Shown in pieces: positions 24,259 to 36,039 of a DNA stretch of 64,000 bases (position 1 is the stretch's first letter; every line of letters starts with the position of its first letter). The stretch is taken from assembly GCA_033002965.1 (NCBI GenBank), contig JAURVB010013824.1:47168-111167 (forward strand), given 5' to 3'. The translations under genes were made by a program, and so were the position numbers. The stretch is from Piper betle. Its lineage: Eukaryota > Streptophyta > Magnoliopsida > Piperales > Piperaceae. The notes beneath the pieces are model-generated. The model was not told where the DNA came from. It was given only the letters and a program-made list of their open reading frames with translations, and searched no databases.

Positions 24259-27200
24259 CTAACGAGGAGATATTATGCTTATTGTCTCTTGACATGTAGA
24301 ACAAATGTGTGAGTACCTAAAGACAGTTCTTGAACCGTAAAAGGCCGGCATAGTAGGTTCAAGAAGATTTAAACCATCACCACCTAGCATGGAAATGACG
24401 GACGCCATAGTTGGTCGATCATTAGCATCCTCTTGAACACACAATAATCCCACTTTGACACATTTCAGAACTTGTTGGGTATCAAATGAACCTAATTTGC
24501 ATGTTGTATCCATCAGTTCCATGCCTTTGCCTTCCCTCCACATATGCCATGCCTACGGAGACAGTCCATTGCATCTTTCAACCAATGTCTTGAAACTAAC
24601 AAGTTATATAATAAAGAATATGTATTCTGCGTGGATGAACTGATTCAAGAGATAACCTACGTATCCGAGTGGGTATATTGATGGTTTGGAAGTGCAGTAA
24701 TCTGTGTCTGTGATCCTTTTCCCCGTGACAATTTCTATTACCAGCACGCCAAAACTGTAGACATCTGATTTTTCAGAGAAGTTACCGCCGAATGCATATT
24801 CGGGAGCCATATATCCACTGTTTACAAGGTGCCCATCACAAAATATTGCTGAGATGATAAACGTGACATAAGCATATTGTGGACTATATACTTAAAATTG
24901 ATAAATCACACTCACAATGTACCAACAACTCTATTTGTATTAGCTTCCGTCTGGTTGCCTCCAAAGATCCTGGCCATGCCAAAGTCTGAAATTTTTGGGT
25001 TCATGTCACCATCTAGCAGTATGTTGCTCGCTTTAACATCTCGGTGGATTATTTTTAACCTCGAGTGTCTGTGCAGATACAAGAGGCCTTGAGCAATTCC
25101 TTCGATAATGCTAAAACGCTGCTCCCAACTCAACAGCGCCTTCCTTGTTGGATCGGCTGATCAACAGATTAAGAAGCTTTTAATTAGAAGACAAAAAAAA
25201 CAGAGATGACACGATCGGTTAATTAAAAAAATCTCTAGCCACCATAAAAATGTTATGACAACGTATAAGCATGGTAATGTTTTAGGACTACTGATAATCA
25301 TTAGAACATGGAAATGAACCGACCGAATAGAAATTGATCCAGGCTTTTATTGGGCAGATATTCATAGACGAGCATTTTCTCTTCTCCATGGGCACACCAA
25401 CCCAGAAGCCTCACAAGATTTTTGTGCTGGAGTTTGACAATCAATTCCACTTCATTTTTCAACTCCAAATGGCCTTGACGAGAAAATTTGGACAGTCGCT
25501 TAACAGCAACATCTTGGTCCATCAATCTTCCCTGTTAGTAGGCAAGTTAAGACCTTAGAGTACTGCAGTCTCTTTAATAATTTACCAACTACAATAACCT
25601 TTAAGATTACGGGAGTATCAGTTATATGGAAAAAAAGACATTGGATGGTACCTTGTACACTGGCCCAAATCCTCCTTCTCCAAGCTTGTTAGCTGCATCA
25701 AAATTGTTTGTAGCTGCCATGATGGCGGAAAAATTGAACACAGGTACCTCAGATGCAATTTCATGCTTGGAATTGGAAGTTTTCATGTTATTTGAGTGAC
25801 CGCCAGTTCTTGCCTTTCCTTCACCTTGAAAAAAGAAAACGTAATAAACTTGAGTTTAAGAAGGCCTAATTCGAATACAAAATTTCCATCATAGAAAATC
25901 AAATGAACATCATGTATTGCTTATTGCTTTATTCCATTCCTGTCACATAGGTCTATAAGTTTCAAGGATGTAATTATACCTGCCCCACATGTTCTCTTCC
26001 AAAGAAAGTGAATCACAAAGACGCTTGTGAAACACAAGAGAAAAATTGGTGGGAGTAAAAAAGGTAGCAAATTCCTCTTATTGACATGAGGCACATTTCC
26101 TGCAAAAGTGTTTATTTCACCAAGTATAAATATTTTTCATACCATTTATATAGCTTTAGCCTAAGTATCTGCCATCTTCTTTTCATCAATATTTTTCTGA
26201 AAATAAATCATACCCAGTTCAGTAGCAGCAGGGGCATCCACTCGCAAGAAGAGATCCTGACCACGAGTTATGTTGCCACGAAGGTCAAGCAGTTCTCTTC
26301 TCCAAATCAAGCACGATGAACTACGGGCGTACGCCACATTGGGGAATGCATAGGCTAAGCATGAACAATCACTTCGGCAATCATCTTCACACTCTCTCAA
26401 ACTTGATTTTTCCACAGGCAATGCCAAGTCCGGCAATATCAACCTCCCCATCTTCAAGAACTGCACATCAATTCCCTTCCCACAACCCGACATCCTTTTG
26501 ATCCTGACGCATCCAGAGGACCAATTCCTCATGCTCCACTCCTCACCATTCTTGGGCTCATAACCTTTTACACACTCACAACCTATCCCTGTCTCAGTTA
26601 ACATGCAGCTCCCAAATGGTCCACATGTGTTGTAGACGTCACAATTCCGTTGGGTCCCGACCTGTACCGTCTCCCATCTTGGAGAGCTATTCCACCATAG
26701 TAGCGCCTCAAATCGACCACCATGGGTTAGCACCATTCTAAACCTGATTGTGTTGATGGCCATTGACAGCGAATTAATCGATATGGATATCAGTTGGTTA
26801 CTAATTACAGTGCTAAGGTAAATCACAGCGCTAGCATTCCGGAACTGCACAGGGATGGGGGTTAGCTCCCTGTCCAGAATGCCTGTTCTATAGATGCGAT
26901 TGGAGTCTTTCCATGTGACCAGCTGAGGAAGAGAACTGGCTTCAAGAGCGATACCCCAGGAATAATCCCCCGGCGCAGGGTCACCGGCGTCTTTCCATGA
27001 ACGAGCCCTCCATGTTTGGTGGGTGGTAGAGTTTATCCTCAAGATCATTCCGGGAAGGAACGTATCTGTGATATAATCGAAACTCGTCCACAGCGCTACC
27101 TCATTCCTGTCTCTCAGGACCAGATTTCCAGTCTGCCGAAAAACTACATGCACGTCTGCGTCATTGCCGGTGCTGATCGATGTTCTAGTTAGATTGGTGC

Positions 27201-27549
27201 TCCAGAGGGTGTTGTTTTTACCATCCAGGAGCGCCAGATTGCCGTCCTGAGCAATGGCGAGGGAGCCCGAAGAATCTGGAATTGGGTTTTCTCTGTTGGC
27301 CACCCAGACCACAGTAGGAGGACCCGGGATATTGTTGTACCATATTCCCACATAGCGATTGGTGGAGTTGGCGGGCGAGAAGAAGCCCAGGGCGAAGACA
27401 TCACCTTCTGATATGACCACTTGATTGTCCATGACGGGGTTCCCTGGGGTTATGACTGCATTCGGTACTCCAAAGCAGACAGCAAGGAGGGAACATCCCA
27501 ACGCTATCTGCAATAAGAAATTTGGGAGGGTAGATGATGCAGAAACCAT
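24259..27549 (-). CDS. GLRK-5: intact G-type lectin S-receptor-like Ser/Thr protein kinase (842 aa)
   Basis: Plasma-membrane receptor kinase, probably sensing an apoplastic ligand; the ligand is unknown. Exons (minus strand): 27549-26214, 26099-25980, 25824-25652, 25531-25324, 25156-24916, 24817-24661, 24552-24259. All introns are GT-AG, phases agree, and lengths sum to 2529 nt with one open frame. Domains: signal peptide ([20 protein letters not shown]...); B-lectin ([26 protein letters not shown]); SLG and EGF-like ([13 protein letters not shown]); PAN ([16 protein letters not shown]); transmembrane [20 protein letters not shown]; kinase with [26 protein letters not shown] (Val instead of the common Leu), DFG, MAPEYA and DANDRPTM; C-terminal tail ending SIISPR. 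The start at 27549 is preferred to an ATG 48 nt upstream because signal peptide and family alignment begin there. It is the only undamaged copy of the array. Confidence 0.93.
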
Positions 27550-27638
27550 AATCAAGCTATTATACGATCTAATGGGTATTGTCAGCTGTGGAGGCAAAAA
27601 TGCGTGTCTTAGTGTACAAACTGGTCACGGTGGAAAGT

Positions 27639-27646
27639 TATATAGA
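27639..27646 (-). promoter_or_regulatory. Candidate TATA box of GLRK-5
   Basis: CTATATAA on the minus strand, about 90 bp upstream of the GLRK-5 start codon. This is a plausible core promoter distance with a short 5' leader. Position and match only. Confidence 0.5.
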
Positions 27647-27662
27647 AGGTTTTTGAAAAAAA

Positions 27663-27742
27663 TTTGGCTCCTCCTCCTGGGAGACGCCACTGGGAGCGCT
27701 AGTTGATCCTCCGGAAGATCAATGCCATTGGAGGAGCCACAA
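27663..27742. repeat. Small foldback element upstream of GLRK-5
   Basis: TGGCTCCTCC near 27665 is the reverse complement of GGAGGAGCCA at 27730-27739, so the 80-bp segment can fold back. An inner TTGATC...GATCAA pair adds to the hairpin. The left arm and inner text resemble the foldback at 40999-41126, which suggests one MITE-like family. Confidence 0.5.
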
Positions 27743-27909
27743 TGGTTCAAGGACGAATTTACCACGTCTTCGTTTGCTGGTTGTTATGTTTTTGATTAAT
27801 GTATACTCTCCAAATAGAATAAATCATTAAGAAACGAGTGGCATTGAAGTCGTGAGATGTGTTCGCACCTGTTGGCAATTCACACATCAACTGATTTTAA
27901 GTCCACTCA

Positions 27910-29190
27910 TGTCCCACATCACGTGGGCGGCTTATACATGGAACGGCCAAAAATTAAGGAGAAAAACGTGGTGGCCCATATATATAATCCAGTTTATTGT
28001 CAACTAATGAACCTGAGCGTTTGTCTATCTTATTATTATTGGGTTAATCCCGCGTCAAACGGTTGTATACAAGTAGGGTTGTTAATTGAGCGAGTCAGCT
28101 CGTGAGTATTTAGCATTTGGCTCGACTCGAAACTCAACATTTAAATGTTCAACTTGAATTCAAATCCTACAAGTCAAGTTTGAGGAGGTAGTGTTCGACT
28201 CGACTCGACTCGGTTATAACTCGAAATCGACTCATAGCTCGACTCGATAAAATTATATAATAATATATATAATATCACTTGTATACTCAAAATAGACATA
28301 AAATCATAAATAAATATTATTATTAACTATGAACTAAATAATAGTCGTGGTGGGGAATTTTTTATATAAAATTTAGGTCGTCCTTGTAATCAAACAATCC
28401 TAATTAAAATTTGAGAAATAAACATTATTTGATCAGGCTAAGGTAGTCTAGAAAGAAACATTATTTGATCCAGCTAAGGTGGTGTATGTATATATATATA
28501 AATTTAATTATAACTAGTTATATATATTTATATACAATATAATAACTAGGTAGTGGGATAGCTTAGATGATAAGTTTTTAAATTGAAGACATGGAGGTTG
28601 AAATGAGATTTTTTTTGACTTTTAATCGAGTCGGTTTTGGGTTCACGAACGAGTTGATTTCGAGTTCGGCAAAACTAAATAATGTAAGTATATTCGAGCT
28701 CAAGTCGAACATGATGACCATAAAAATATTCTAGTCGATTTCAAGTGTATATATTAAAAACTCGTTCGATCTCGAGCTCGAGTTCGAACGAACTTTGAAC
28801 TATTCGAGTCAAGTTCGAACACAAGTTAAACTCTGCTCGTTCACTCGTTTAGCACCGCTATATATAAGCTTTGGGATCAACTTATTTTTTGGAGTAATAG
28901 AAATGCATGAAAATTTATTGAGTCTAATTTAGCCCTTAATAAACGGTCCCACATCACATGGGCACATCACACGGGTGGCTTATACATGGAACACCCAAAA
29001 ATAAGGAAAAAAATGGAGTGGCCCATATATATAATCCAGTTCATGGTCAACAATGAACCTCCCGGAGCTCTCGTCAGAGTCGGGTTAATCCCCCGTAAAA
29101 TGATTTGTATATAAGCTTTGGGATCAACCTAATTTTTGGAGTAATAGAAATACATGAAAATTTATTGAGCTTAATCTAGCCCGTAACAAA
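27910..29190. repeat. Tandem duplication of about 245 bp, first copy split by a hAT MITE
   Basis: Unit 1 (27910-28073 continuing at 28869-28948) and unit 2 (about 28949-29190) share GTCCCACATCAC, GGCTTATACATGGAAC, TGGCCCATATATATAATCC and AGCTTTGGGATCAAC in the same order. Unit 2 keeps the uninterrupted site TATATAAG (29108-29115) that flanks the MITE in unit 1. Confidence 0.8.
28074..28860 (+). mobile_element. hAT-type MITE, copy 1
   Basis: The 787-bp segment starts TAGGGTTGTTAATTGAG and ends in CACCGCTA, whose reverse complement TAGCGGTG matches the start. It is flanked by an 8-bp duplication, TATACAAG/TATATAAG (one mismatch), typical of hAT elements. CTCGA-rich subterminal repeats lie at both ends, and there is no coding capacity. 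The paralogous empty site in the neighbouring tandem unit confirms the borders. Confidence 0.85.
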
Positions 29191-30090
29191 TGGTATTATT
29201 CTTAGCGGAAGTCGAATTTAGGTAATCTGGAAGGGGATAACAATTGTGCCCCTATATCAACTCCGGAGTTATTTTTATCTTTAGGAGTTAATTATTACAG
29301 GAAAAAAACCTTTATGCCAATGCTGACGTCATAATTAGGAGTTGTTGTTATATTTAGGAGTTAATTATTACCTGGAAAAAAACCTTTATGCCAATGCTGA
29401 TGGCATAATTCTTAAGTTTGAACGAATGCTTATGCCAATGCTGATGTTATAATTGGGTCGACGACTGCAACATTGGAAGTAAATATATATTTTAAAAAAA
29501 TGTGTTGAATATATAAGTGGAAAAAATTTAAATACGCAACTATATCTTTTTCTCGGAAGTTCACACTGTGTGTGTTAAATACGCAACTAAAATCTTTTTA
29601 ATTTATTGCAGCATCTTGACGACATTCTATGTAAGAAACATTCCGATTGGAAAAGAAAAAAGCGATGACATATTTATAGATAAGAGACCACTTAATCATG
29701 TTCAGTTTGGTCGTCCACTAAAACCGGCTAATTACAGTTACCAGTTGGTATAATTAGGCTCTGTTTTGTTAGCATTTAAATTTTGAAGAAATTTATAAAT
29801 AAAAGCATTGTCTTTCACGAAAAAATTATCCATTTTTTTAGTGTTATAATTAAGAGTTCTTTCAATTGGTCCCTTTGGAAATTTAGTACCATAATAAAAA
29901 ATTTTATAACAAATACAAGAAAAAAGAAAGAAATTTTATAATTTATATCATAATCAACTTAAATTTATATCATAACTAATTTTTTATAAAAAAATAACTA
30001 GCCGAAATTTTATACATTTTTTTATCCCAACTAAATATACCCTAGCGCAATATCGCATTTTACATTCTTTCGGTTGTGACATGATATGTT
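29191..30090. other. AT-rich intergenic stretch
   Basis: Contains two short copies of a segment reading AGGAGTTAATTATTAC and CCTTTATGCCAATGCTGA (near 29286-29330 and 29350-29400), a local tandem duplication of about 70 bp. No gene seen. Confidence 0.5.
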
Positions 30091-30091
30091 A

Positions 30092-30125
30092 CTAGCAAAG
30101 AACCCGCGTATGCGGGCTATGTTAC
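30092..30125 (-). mobile_element. Helitron 3' terminus
   Basis: Read on the minus strand, the segment gives GCCCGCATACGCGGG (short GC hairpin), then TTCTTTG and terminal CTAG followed by host T. This is the canonical Helitron 3' end (hairpin about ten bases before CTRR, host T after). The element would extend to the right on the plus map; its 5' TC end was not located. Confidence 0.65.
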
Positions 30126-31017
30126 AAACAAATACAAAGTTATATAGTTTTATAAACATTTTAATTAAGATGACAGAAACACTCACATTATTAATTTATT
30201 TATAGATAATCTTTATTTTGTCTCTAATTTTATCAACCCAAGACTTAATTAGAAAAGTTACAATATTCATTCTTCAAGATTTGTATTTGTAGGTAATACC
30301 ATATGTTAGAGAACTATTAACACGGGAAAGAGTTGAAGTTGGTTGGGGGATAATCAAATATAAACTATGTTTGTTATGCGTATATCCCCATTTACACTTC
30401 GTTATTAAGCTTACTATTATGCCACTTTAAAGAGATAATCTTGAAAAAAATACAATAAAAAAAATTAATTATCTTAGTTTATTTTCTCATTTAATTAAGA
30501 TGTTTGTTTAAAGTCAACCGGAATCTATATCTAATATATTAAATTAATATAATCTATCTTGTTTAATTTTTAAATTCAATCTACCTACAAGACCAATAAG
30601 CTGTAAGTAGCTTAAATTAAATCAAACTGATTCTGAAAGACTACGTCGATATATACACATTGTCACAAGAATAAATTTGTTGGTACCGTTGAGGCAGCAC
30701 AAACCAGTCTTGTGATATATATAATTTTGTGGGCATCGAGTTTCAGCTTAAAGACATGAATACTTTCATAGACGTCAAGATGTCAGACATGAGTTGTTTG
30801 CGCCAACATGCCTAAAAAATATGGAGTCCTAATTTAGTGGTCGCGCGACTCTAAATTTTACAGGTCGTGGCCCATTTTAAAAGCATTGAGTAGGGGGTTC
30901 GATTCTTGGTATTTTCAGTGTGAGGCAAACCCACATTTTTTTATAATGTGGAAGGCAGGTGCCCAACCCATCAATCAGATTATGTCTTCCCATGCATAAA
31001 GCAAGCAAGAAGATGAT
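30126..31017. other. AT-rich stretch, probably Helitron body plus spacer
   Basis: No coding sequence. Around 30816-30920 a tRNA-like Pol III B box (GGTTCGATTCT) downstream of a possible A box suggests a weak SINE-like relic. Confidence 0.3.
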
Positions 31018-31201
31018 GAAGCGTCTGGTACGAAATGAGCCGCTTCAAATAGATTCACTGTACCAGCCCAGAATACGATTAATCCAATATGGGCTTTCTC
31101 AGCCTCAAGTAATTTATCGGATAAATTAATAAATCGGGCATTATCAGCCCACCAAGCAAAACTAAGAGTTTCTTGGTCACAACCGGTTAAAGCTTAAAGT
31201 T
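31018..31201 (-). pseudogene. psbC: Chloroplast-derived psbC fragment (NUPT)
   Basis: The minus-strand translation gives degenerate CP43 N-terminal text ([15 protein letters not shown], '[16 protein letters not shown]', AAHFVP). It directly abuts the psbD end, as in chloroplast genomes where the two genes overlap. It carries substitutions and is truncated at 31018. Nuclear copy of plastid DNA, not a functional gene. Confidence 0.88.
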
Positions 31202-31204
31202 CTA

Positions 31205-31615
31205 TTAAAGAGCATTTTCACGGGGTAGAACCTCCTTAGGAAATGCAAGGTTTTCATAAAGTTGATCTTGGGCCGCCATCCAAACATGAATACCTTCATT
31301 TAAAAGAATATTTTTAGTGTAAAAAGTCTCAAATTTAGGATCTTCTGTTGCATGGATTTCTTGGGAAACAAAGTCATAGGCACATAGATTTAGACCCAAA
31401 CCAACTACTCCGAGAGCGCTCATCTATAAATTGGTTACTGGTACAAATAACATAAAGAAATGTAATAAACGTTTATTGGAAAAAACAACCCCAAAAATTT
31501 GAGACCGTTAGTAGTGACCATTGATTAAGTCTCTTCGACTTGAGTTGGGTTAAAAGTACGGAATGTATTTGCACCGTCACCATCTTCGAATAAAGTATTT
31601 TCGACGATCGATCCA
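31205..31615 (-). pseudogene. psbD: Chloroplast-derived psbD 3' fragment (NUPT)
   Basis: C-terminal part of photosystem II D2: '[13 protein letters not shown]', then after a frameshift '[20 protein letters not shown]', '[13 protein letters not shown]' and the exact end 'ENAL' plus stop. Many substitutions, and the portion near 31440-31540 is scrambled. Together with psbC it forms one plastid insert of about 600 bp. The stretch upstream of 31620 is not obviously plastid. Confidence 0.9.
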
Positions 31616-31620
31616 TTTTT

Positions 31621-32604
31621 TTTTCAAACCAATTTTTCTGGGCCCAGCTCGTAATAATGTTCGAATTTGGCAGATCTTGGCATAATAAGCGCCGGTGAAA
31701 CAAAGAAGTTGGCCTCCGCAGCATGAGTACAGAAAGGTCTAAAAAAGTGCTGCTGGAGTTCTTTGGTGTGCAAGACAAAGTTTGATAAAGAGAGAAGGAT
31801 GGGGCGAAGCAGGAGTAGGAGCTGATTGCCACGTACTGGGCAGGCAAGGTGGGGAATGCAAACTGAGGATGATCTTGATCCTGGTTTTGCTAGTCTTTTT
31901 CAGTAGTCGCAGGAAAAGGAAAAGGTGGACGGTGAATTACTTGTAGTTTATTGACAAAAACAATAATATCAAAATTTTTTTTCTAAAAATACAGTAACAT
32001 GGTAAATCTTTCCCAACAATTATTTTTATTTTTATAATTTCAATCTGAATTCAATTTATTGAATGCATGGGAGTTACTGTTTTTCAACATTTTATATTGA
32101 TTAGAAAGATTAATTGGACATAAAATCTGTTAGTTTTTATTGTATTGATTATTATTTTGTATCATATGATTGTAATGATATTATCCTTACAATTGTTGTT
32201 TGTGAAGAGCAAAGCTTCTTCGATTTTTTGTTGTTTAATCAGATGTTCACGGTGCATGAGCGTCTACGTGAGTGGAAAGCTATCAATCATGATAAATCAT
32301 AGTCAAAAATAAAATATACATCATATAAATAGTAAATTAAATATCATAAAAATTATGTTTTTAAAAAAAATCATAGAAGTAACAACCCACCCATTTCTAT
32401 TTCAAAATGTATGCTACTATGTCATGTTTTTCATTTATCTAAGGTGCAAGCATTAATAAGTCTAGTTTCTTCTTTTAAATATTAGATGATAGATTATAAA
32501 AGATTAAAGTTTTCTTCAAAATTAATGAAAAGAAGCCGTATATTTATTTTATTATGTAATAATTTTTTTTAAGAAAATAAAAGTCATGTTGATATACTAT
32601 TAGA
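31621..32604. other. Spacer, mostly AT-rich
   Basis: 31640-31860 is less AT-rich and open on the minus strand, but I do not recognise it. The rest has no discernible feature. Confidence 0.4.
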
Positions 32605-33164
32605 TAGGAATCGAGATTGAACGAGTTTTTAATATATATGCTTAAAATCAACTCGAACATTTTTTATAGTATTCGGGTTCGACTTAAGCTTGAATACACT
32701 TAAACTATTTAATTTTGACGAGCTCAAAATCAACTCGTTCGTGAGTTCGAAACCGACTCGATTATAAAGTCAAAAGCATCTCACTTAATATTATGTTGTA
32801 TTTAAATAAATATAATTAGTAACGATTAAACTTATTAATATAAATATATATATAAAGACTATCTTAATCGAGGGCAAATAATATTTATGTCTCAAATTTT
32901 AATCTAAATCATTTGATTATAAAAGCGACCCAAATTTGAAAAAAAATAAAAAAATACCCCCACCACCACCATTATTTAGTACATAATTAAGAATAATATT
33001 TATTTATTATTATAAATATATTTTAAATATACAAGTTATATTATTTATATTACTATATTATTTTATCGAATCAAGTTTAAATCGAGTTCAAACATTTAAA
33101 TGTCATATTTTGAGTCGAATCCAACCAAATCGAATGCCTAATGCACTCTCAATTATCAGCCCTA
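32605..33164 (-). mobile_element. hAT-type MITE, copy 2 (inverted)
   Basis: 560-bp element related to 28074-28860 but in reverse orientation. It starts TAGGAATCGAGATTGAACGA and ends CAGCCCTA (reverse complement TAGGGCTG). The flanking 8-mers CTATTAGA and CTCCTAAA are a decayed duplication. It is internally shorter than copy 1. Confidence 0.75.
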
Positions 33165-33782
33165 CTCCTAAATAAGTTGACGCGAAGAAAGGAGTGGAAA
33201 TAACCAAATTGGATGGAATGGAAGCACGCATTAAAAAAGACAAGTGACTTTCTGTCTTTAAAAACCAAATTGGGTTGGGTAGGAAAGCACTTGTTGGTTT
33301 AACTCTCACCAAAAATTCTAATAACCAAACCTAAAGCGTAAGTCTCCTCACCATGACCACTCGTTAGGAGAGGGGCTACACAAAGATCATAACCACTATT
33401 TTGACCCTGTTTTAAAGCAGGACGAGTTTGCATATATATGCCAGAAAACAAAGAAAAGCTACACAAACTTAATGACGCACCGAAACTAATCCATGACTTC
33501 TTTTTTTTTGAACCACTTAGAAATTTACAACAAGCATTATCAGAGATTAAGAACTAGACAGCAAATGCGCAAGCATGTTATTGCATACAAAAGTTTAGGC
33601 CTTAGGGGCAGTGTTTTTAAAGAATGTGAGGAACTAGATGAAAATACACCTCGTCCATTCATTTCAAATTATCCAAACATAACTAGATCTGGGCCAAGCT
33701 TATCTACATTATTATCATCCATTCCAATAAGTATCAAGAGTTCTCTTTATCCAGATTATCCGAAAGACCGTAATTGTTCCAA
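33165..33782. other. 3' flank of the AlkB gene
   Basis: Downstream region of the minus-strand AlkB-like gene, probably including its 3' UTR. Nothing else seen. Confidence 0.4.
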
Positions 33783-36039
33783 CTAATACTTCCTAAATGT
33801 AAGATTTAAACGGCCAGTTCGGAGACTAGTTTCTTCCATCAGGGGTTTGGGTGCAGTATTTGACAAAATGCTGGGAACTCCATGAAAAATCATCCTAGAT
33901 TCACCACCAAATATTAGAACATCTCCAGAGTGTAGCTCAATTTTTTCTGCACTATCATCACTCCTGTCCTCACTGTATGCAAACACAGCAGCGTCACCAA
34001 TGGAAAAAGATACAACAGGTAACCGTTTCTGAAGACTTTCCTCAGTTTCGTCTTTGTCCTACATTAAAGAGATCAGATCACAAATTTTATTTTTGAAAAA
34101 TTAGGCGCTTGCAAAAGCCCAAATAATCTGTAAACATTCTTGCAATGTTTCATGCAAACAAGAGCAACCTAAATTAAACATTATGCCATGCAATAAACTC
34201 ATGGCTATTAAAACAAATAAAGAGGAAAAAAGTTCAAATGTGCACCTGATGGAGGCCAAGTTTTCCAGTCTGGGTATAAAAATTCACAATACAAACATCA
34301 GGTGACATATTCGGCAGTATGCTTTCAAGCATTTCAGGACCAGCATTCAAATGAGTGTGCGCCGCTGCAATGGCTTTTTCCACATGCACCAAGAAAACAT
34401 CTGAAATAGGAGGAGGTTTTGCACCATCATATCTTCGGGCATCCCCATAAGACTTTGTCTCTGGATCCCAATCTCTTCCTAGGCACATCATCTGCAAACT
34501 TAATTTCGCACCATCTTGATAACCAGGCTGGTAAAATCCACCAGGGCCTACTCCAAGGTCACGGCATTGTTTCACAATATTTACCTGCCAGAAGTAATCG
34601 ATTTCAGGCCTTGTTCCCTAAACAAACAGCTAATCTCCAAGGATCAAATCATAAAGAAAGTTGACCATTTCCAAAACATCCAACCATTCAAGGACTTAGT
34701 TTTCCAAGGATCCTATGTAACATCTACATCTCTCATTTTATTTTACAAGCTACGTGCCCTAGCACCCACTCCAATAAGAAAGCAAATCAAATAGCTGAAA
34801 TGGTGGTCTCTCAGTGATTCTAACCCCACAAAGACAATCAAAATCCTCTAATAAATCGCTCTTAATTACCCTTTCCTGATTAGGGATCATCCATTTGGTT
34901 TAAGCCTATAAAAAAATGAAAAAACTATCAAATAATCTCCGAAATTAAGTTCCATGATAAGATATTTATTAAAATTCACATCTAGCTGGGAGTTCTTAAG
35001 AATTTTGAATTCCAAGAAACCCAGTGGAAACCCATTGGTTAAAGATTAGATAGTGATTAATGGCAGTTCACCTGACACTAGTTGTTGCCTGAAGTGGCGC
35101 GCCTCCTAAATCACTGTTTCCTATAGAAATTAGAAACTGAACGCAATATAAAAACCTGATCCTTTCTCCTAATCCACATAGAACAGTCCTAATTAAATGC
35201 TAATTTATGTAATGACGGTTGCGGGTTTGTTATCCCTTATGTCATAAGTAAGGGCAAGAAAGAGCAAGCGCATCATACAGTGCAAAACATGATAAAAAAA
35301 TCGAACGCATACAAAACATAACGCAGGTGCCAAGAGCAAGCTTCAAATGAGATGCTAAAAGATACCTGATCCTTAAGACTGATAAACTTTCTCAATAGAA
35401 CCATTCCTGGCCTAAGCTCCTCAATGGGGCTCTCATTCACAAGCCGCTCAGCTTCTTTCCTCTTCTCCTTGTTTATGGCCAGCAAAGAAGATTTGAGCTT
35501 TACAGAGCTTGTTTTTGAGAACAGGGCAGATATCAAACACTACCCTATCCTTGCTCCCCTCTGACAAGGAGAAGTGACCCGATTCTCATCAACTTCAACA
35601 CCCTTTACCCTCATCCGCTCACTCGACGAATGTCCCACTTCAGTACGCAAAGCATCACCTTTCCTCAATCCGACCTGCAACCAACACCAAGAAAACCAAC
35701 CAAAAAAAAAATCACAAACAATTCTTACATAGGCACCACCCACCTCACCCACGCACACACATACCCAAGAACAATCTAAACACAAACAATAAAAAAAAAC
35801 TGCAAAAGAACGCAACTTTTCTCAGTAAGCAGGCAAACCAACACCTTCAAAAAAAATGCAAGCATAAAGGGAACCGAGAATGTGATGGTAGGAGAGGTTA
35901 CAGATGGGGAGGATCGACGAGAAGACCCTCGTTTGTAAGAGCTTCCATCCGCCATCCTTCTGATGGTGTATGAAGGACGAGATCGAAGAAGAGTAAAGCG
36001 GCGAGCATAGGAGAAGAAAGTGGAGGGAGGACGAAGCAT
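33783..36039 (-). CDS. AlkB-homologue 2-oxoglutarate/Fe(II) dioxygenase, ALKBH1-like, exon 2 disturbed
   Basis: Nucleic-acid demethylase family. Exons on the minus strand: 36039-35875 (Ser/Arg-rich N-terminus), 35674-35366, 34584-34246, 34058-33783. All phases are 0, totalling 1089 nt. Exon 3 holds GPGGFYQPGYQDGAKL, the substrate-pocket region, and ends 'NFYTQTGKLGLHQ'. Exon 4 starts DKDE, so the iron-binding HxD (H-Q-D) spans the splice junction. The second iron-binding His is in 'FHGVP', and the 2-oxoglutarate-binding end is 'GRLNLTFRKY' with stop. Exon 2 ends 'LRPGMVLLRKFISLKDQ'. Within exon 2 the frame used by both ends contains a TAG near 35540. A neighbouring frame there reads KDRVVFDICP, the expected family motif, which implies two compensating small indels. 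The gene is therefore recently damaged, mis-sequenced or differently spliced there. Confidence 0.8.

Noticed and set aside
31640..31860. Extension of the plastid insert upstream of psbD
   Set aside because: The sequence does not read as psbD or another plastid gene that I recognise, so the insert is ended near 31615.
35273..35536. A separate minus-strand gene starting here
   Set aside because: Its apparent start is a TTG. The stretch is the second half of AlkB exon 2 plus intron read-through.
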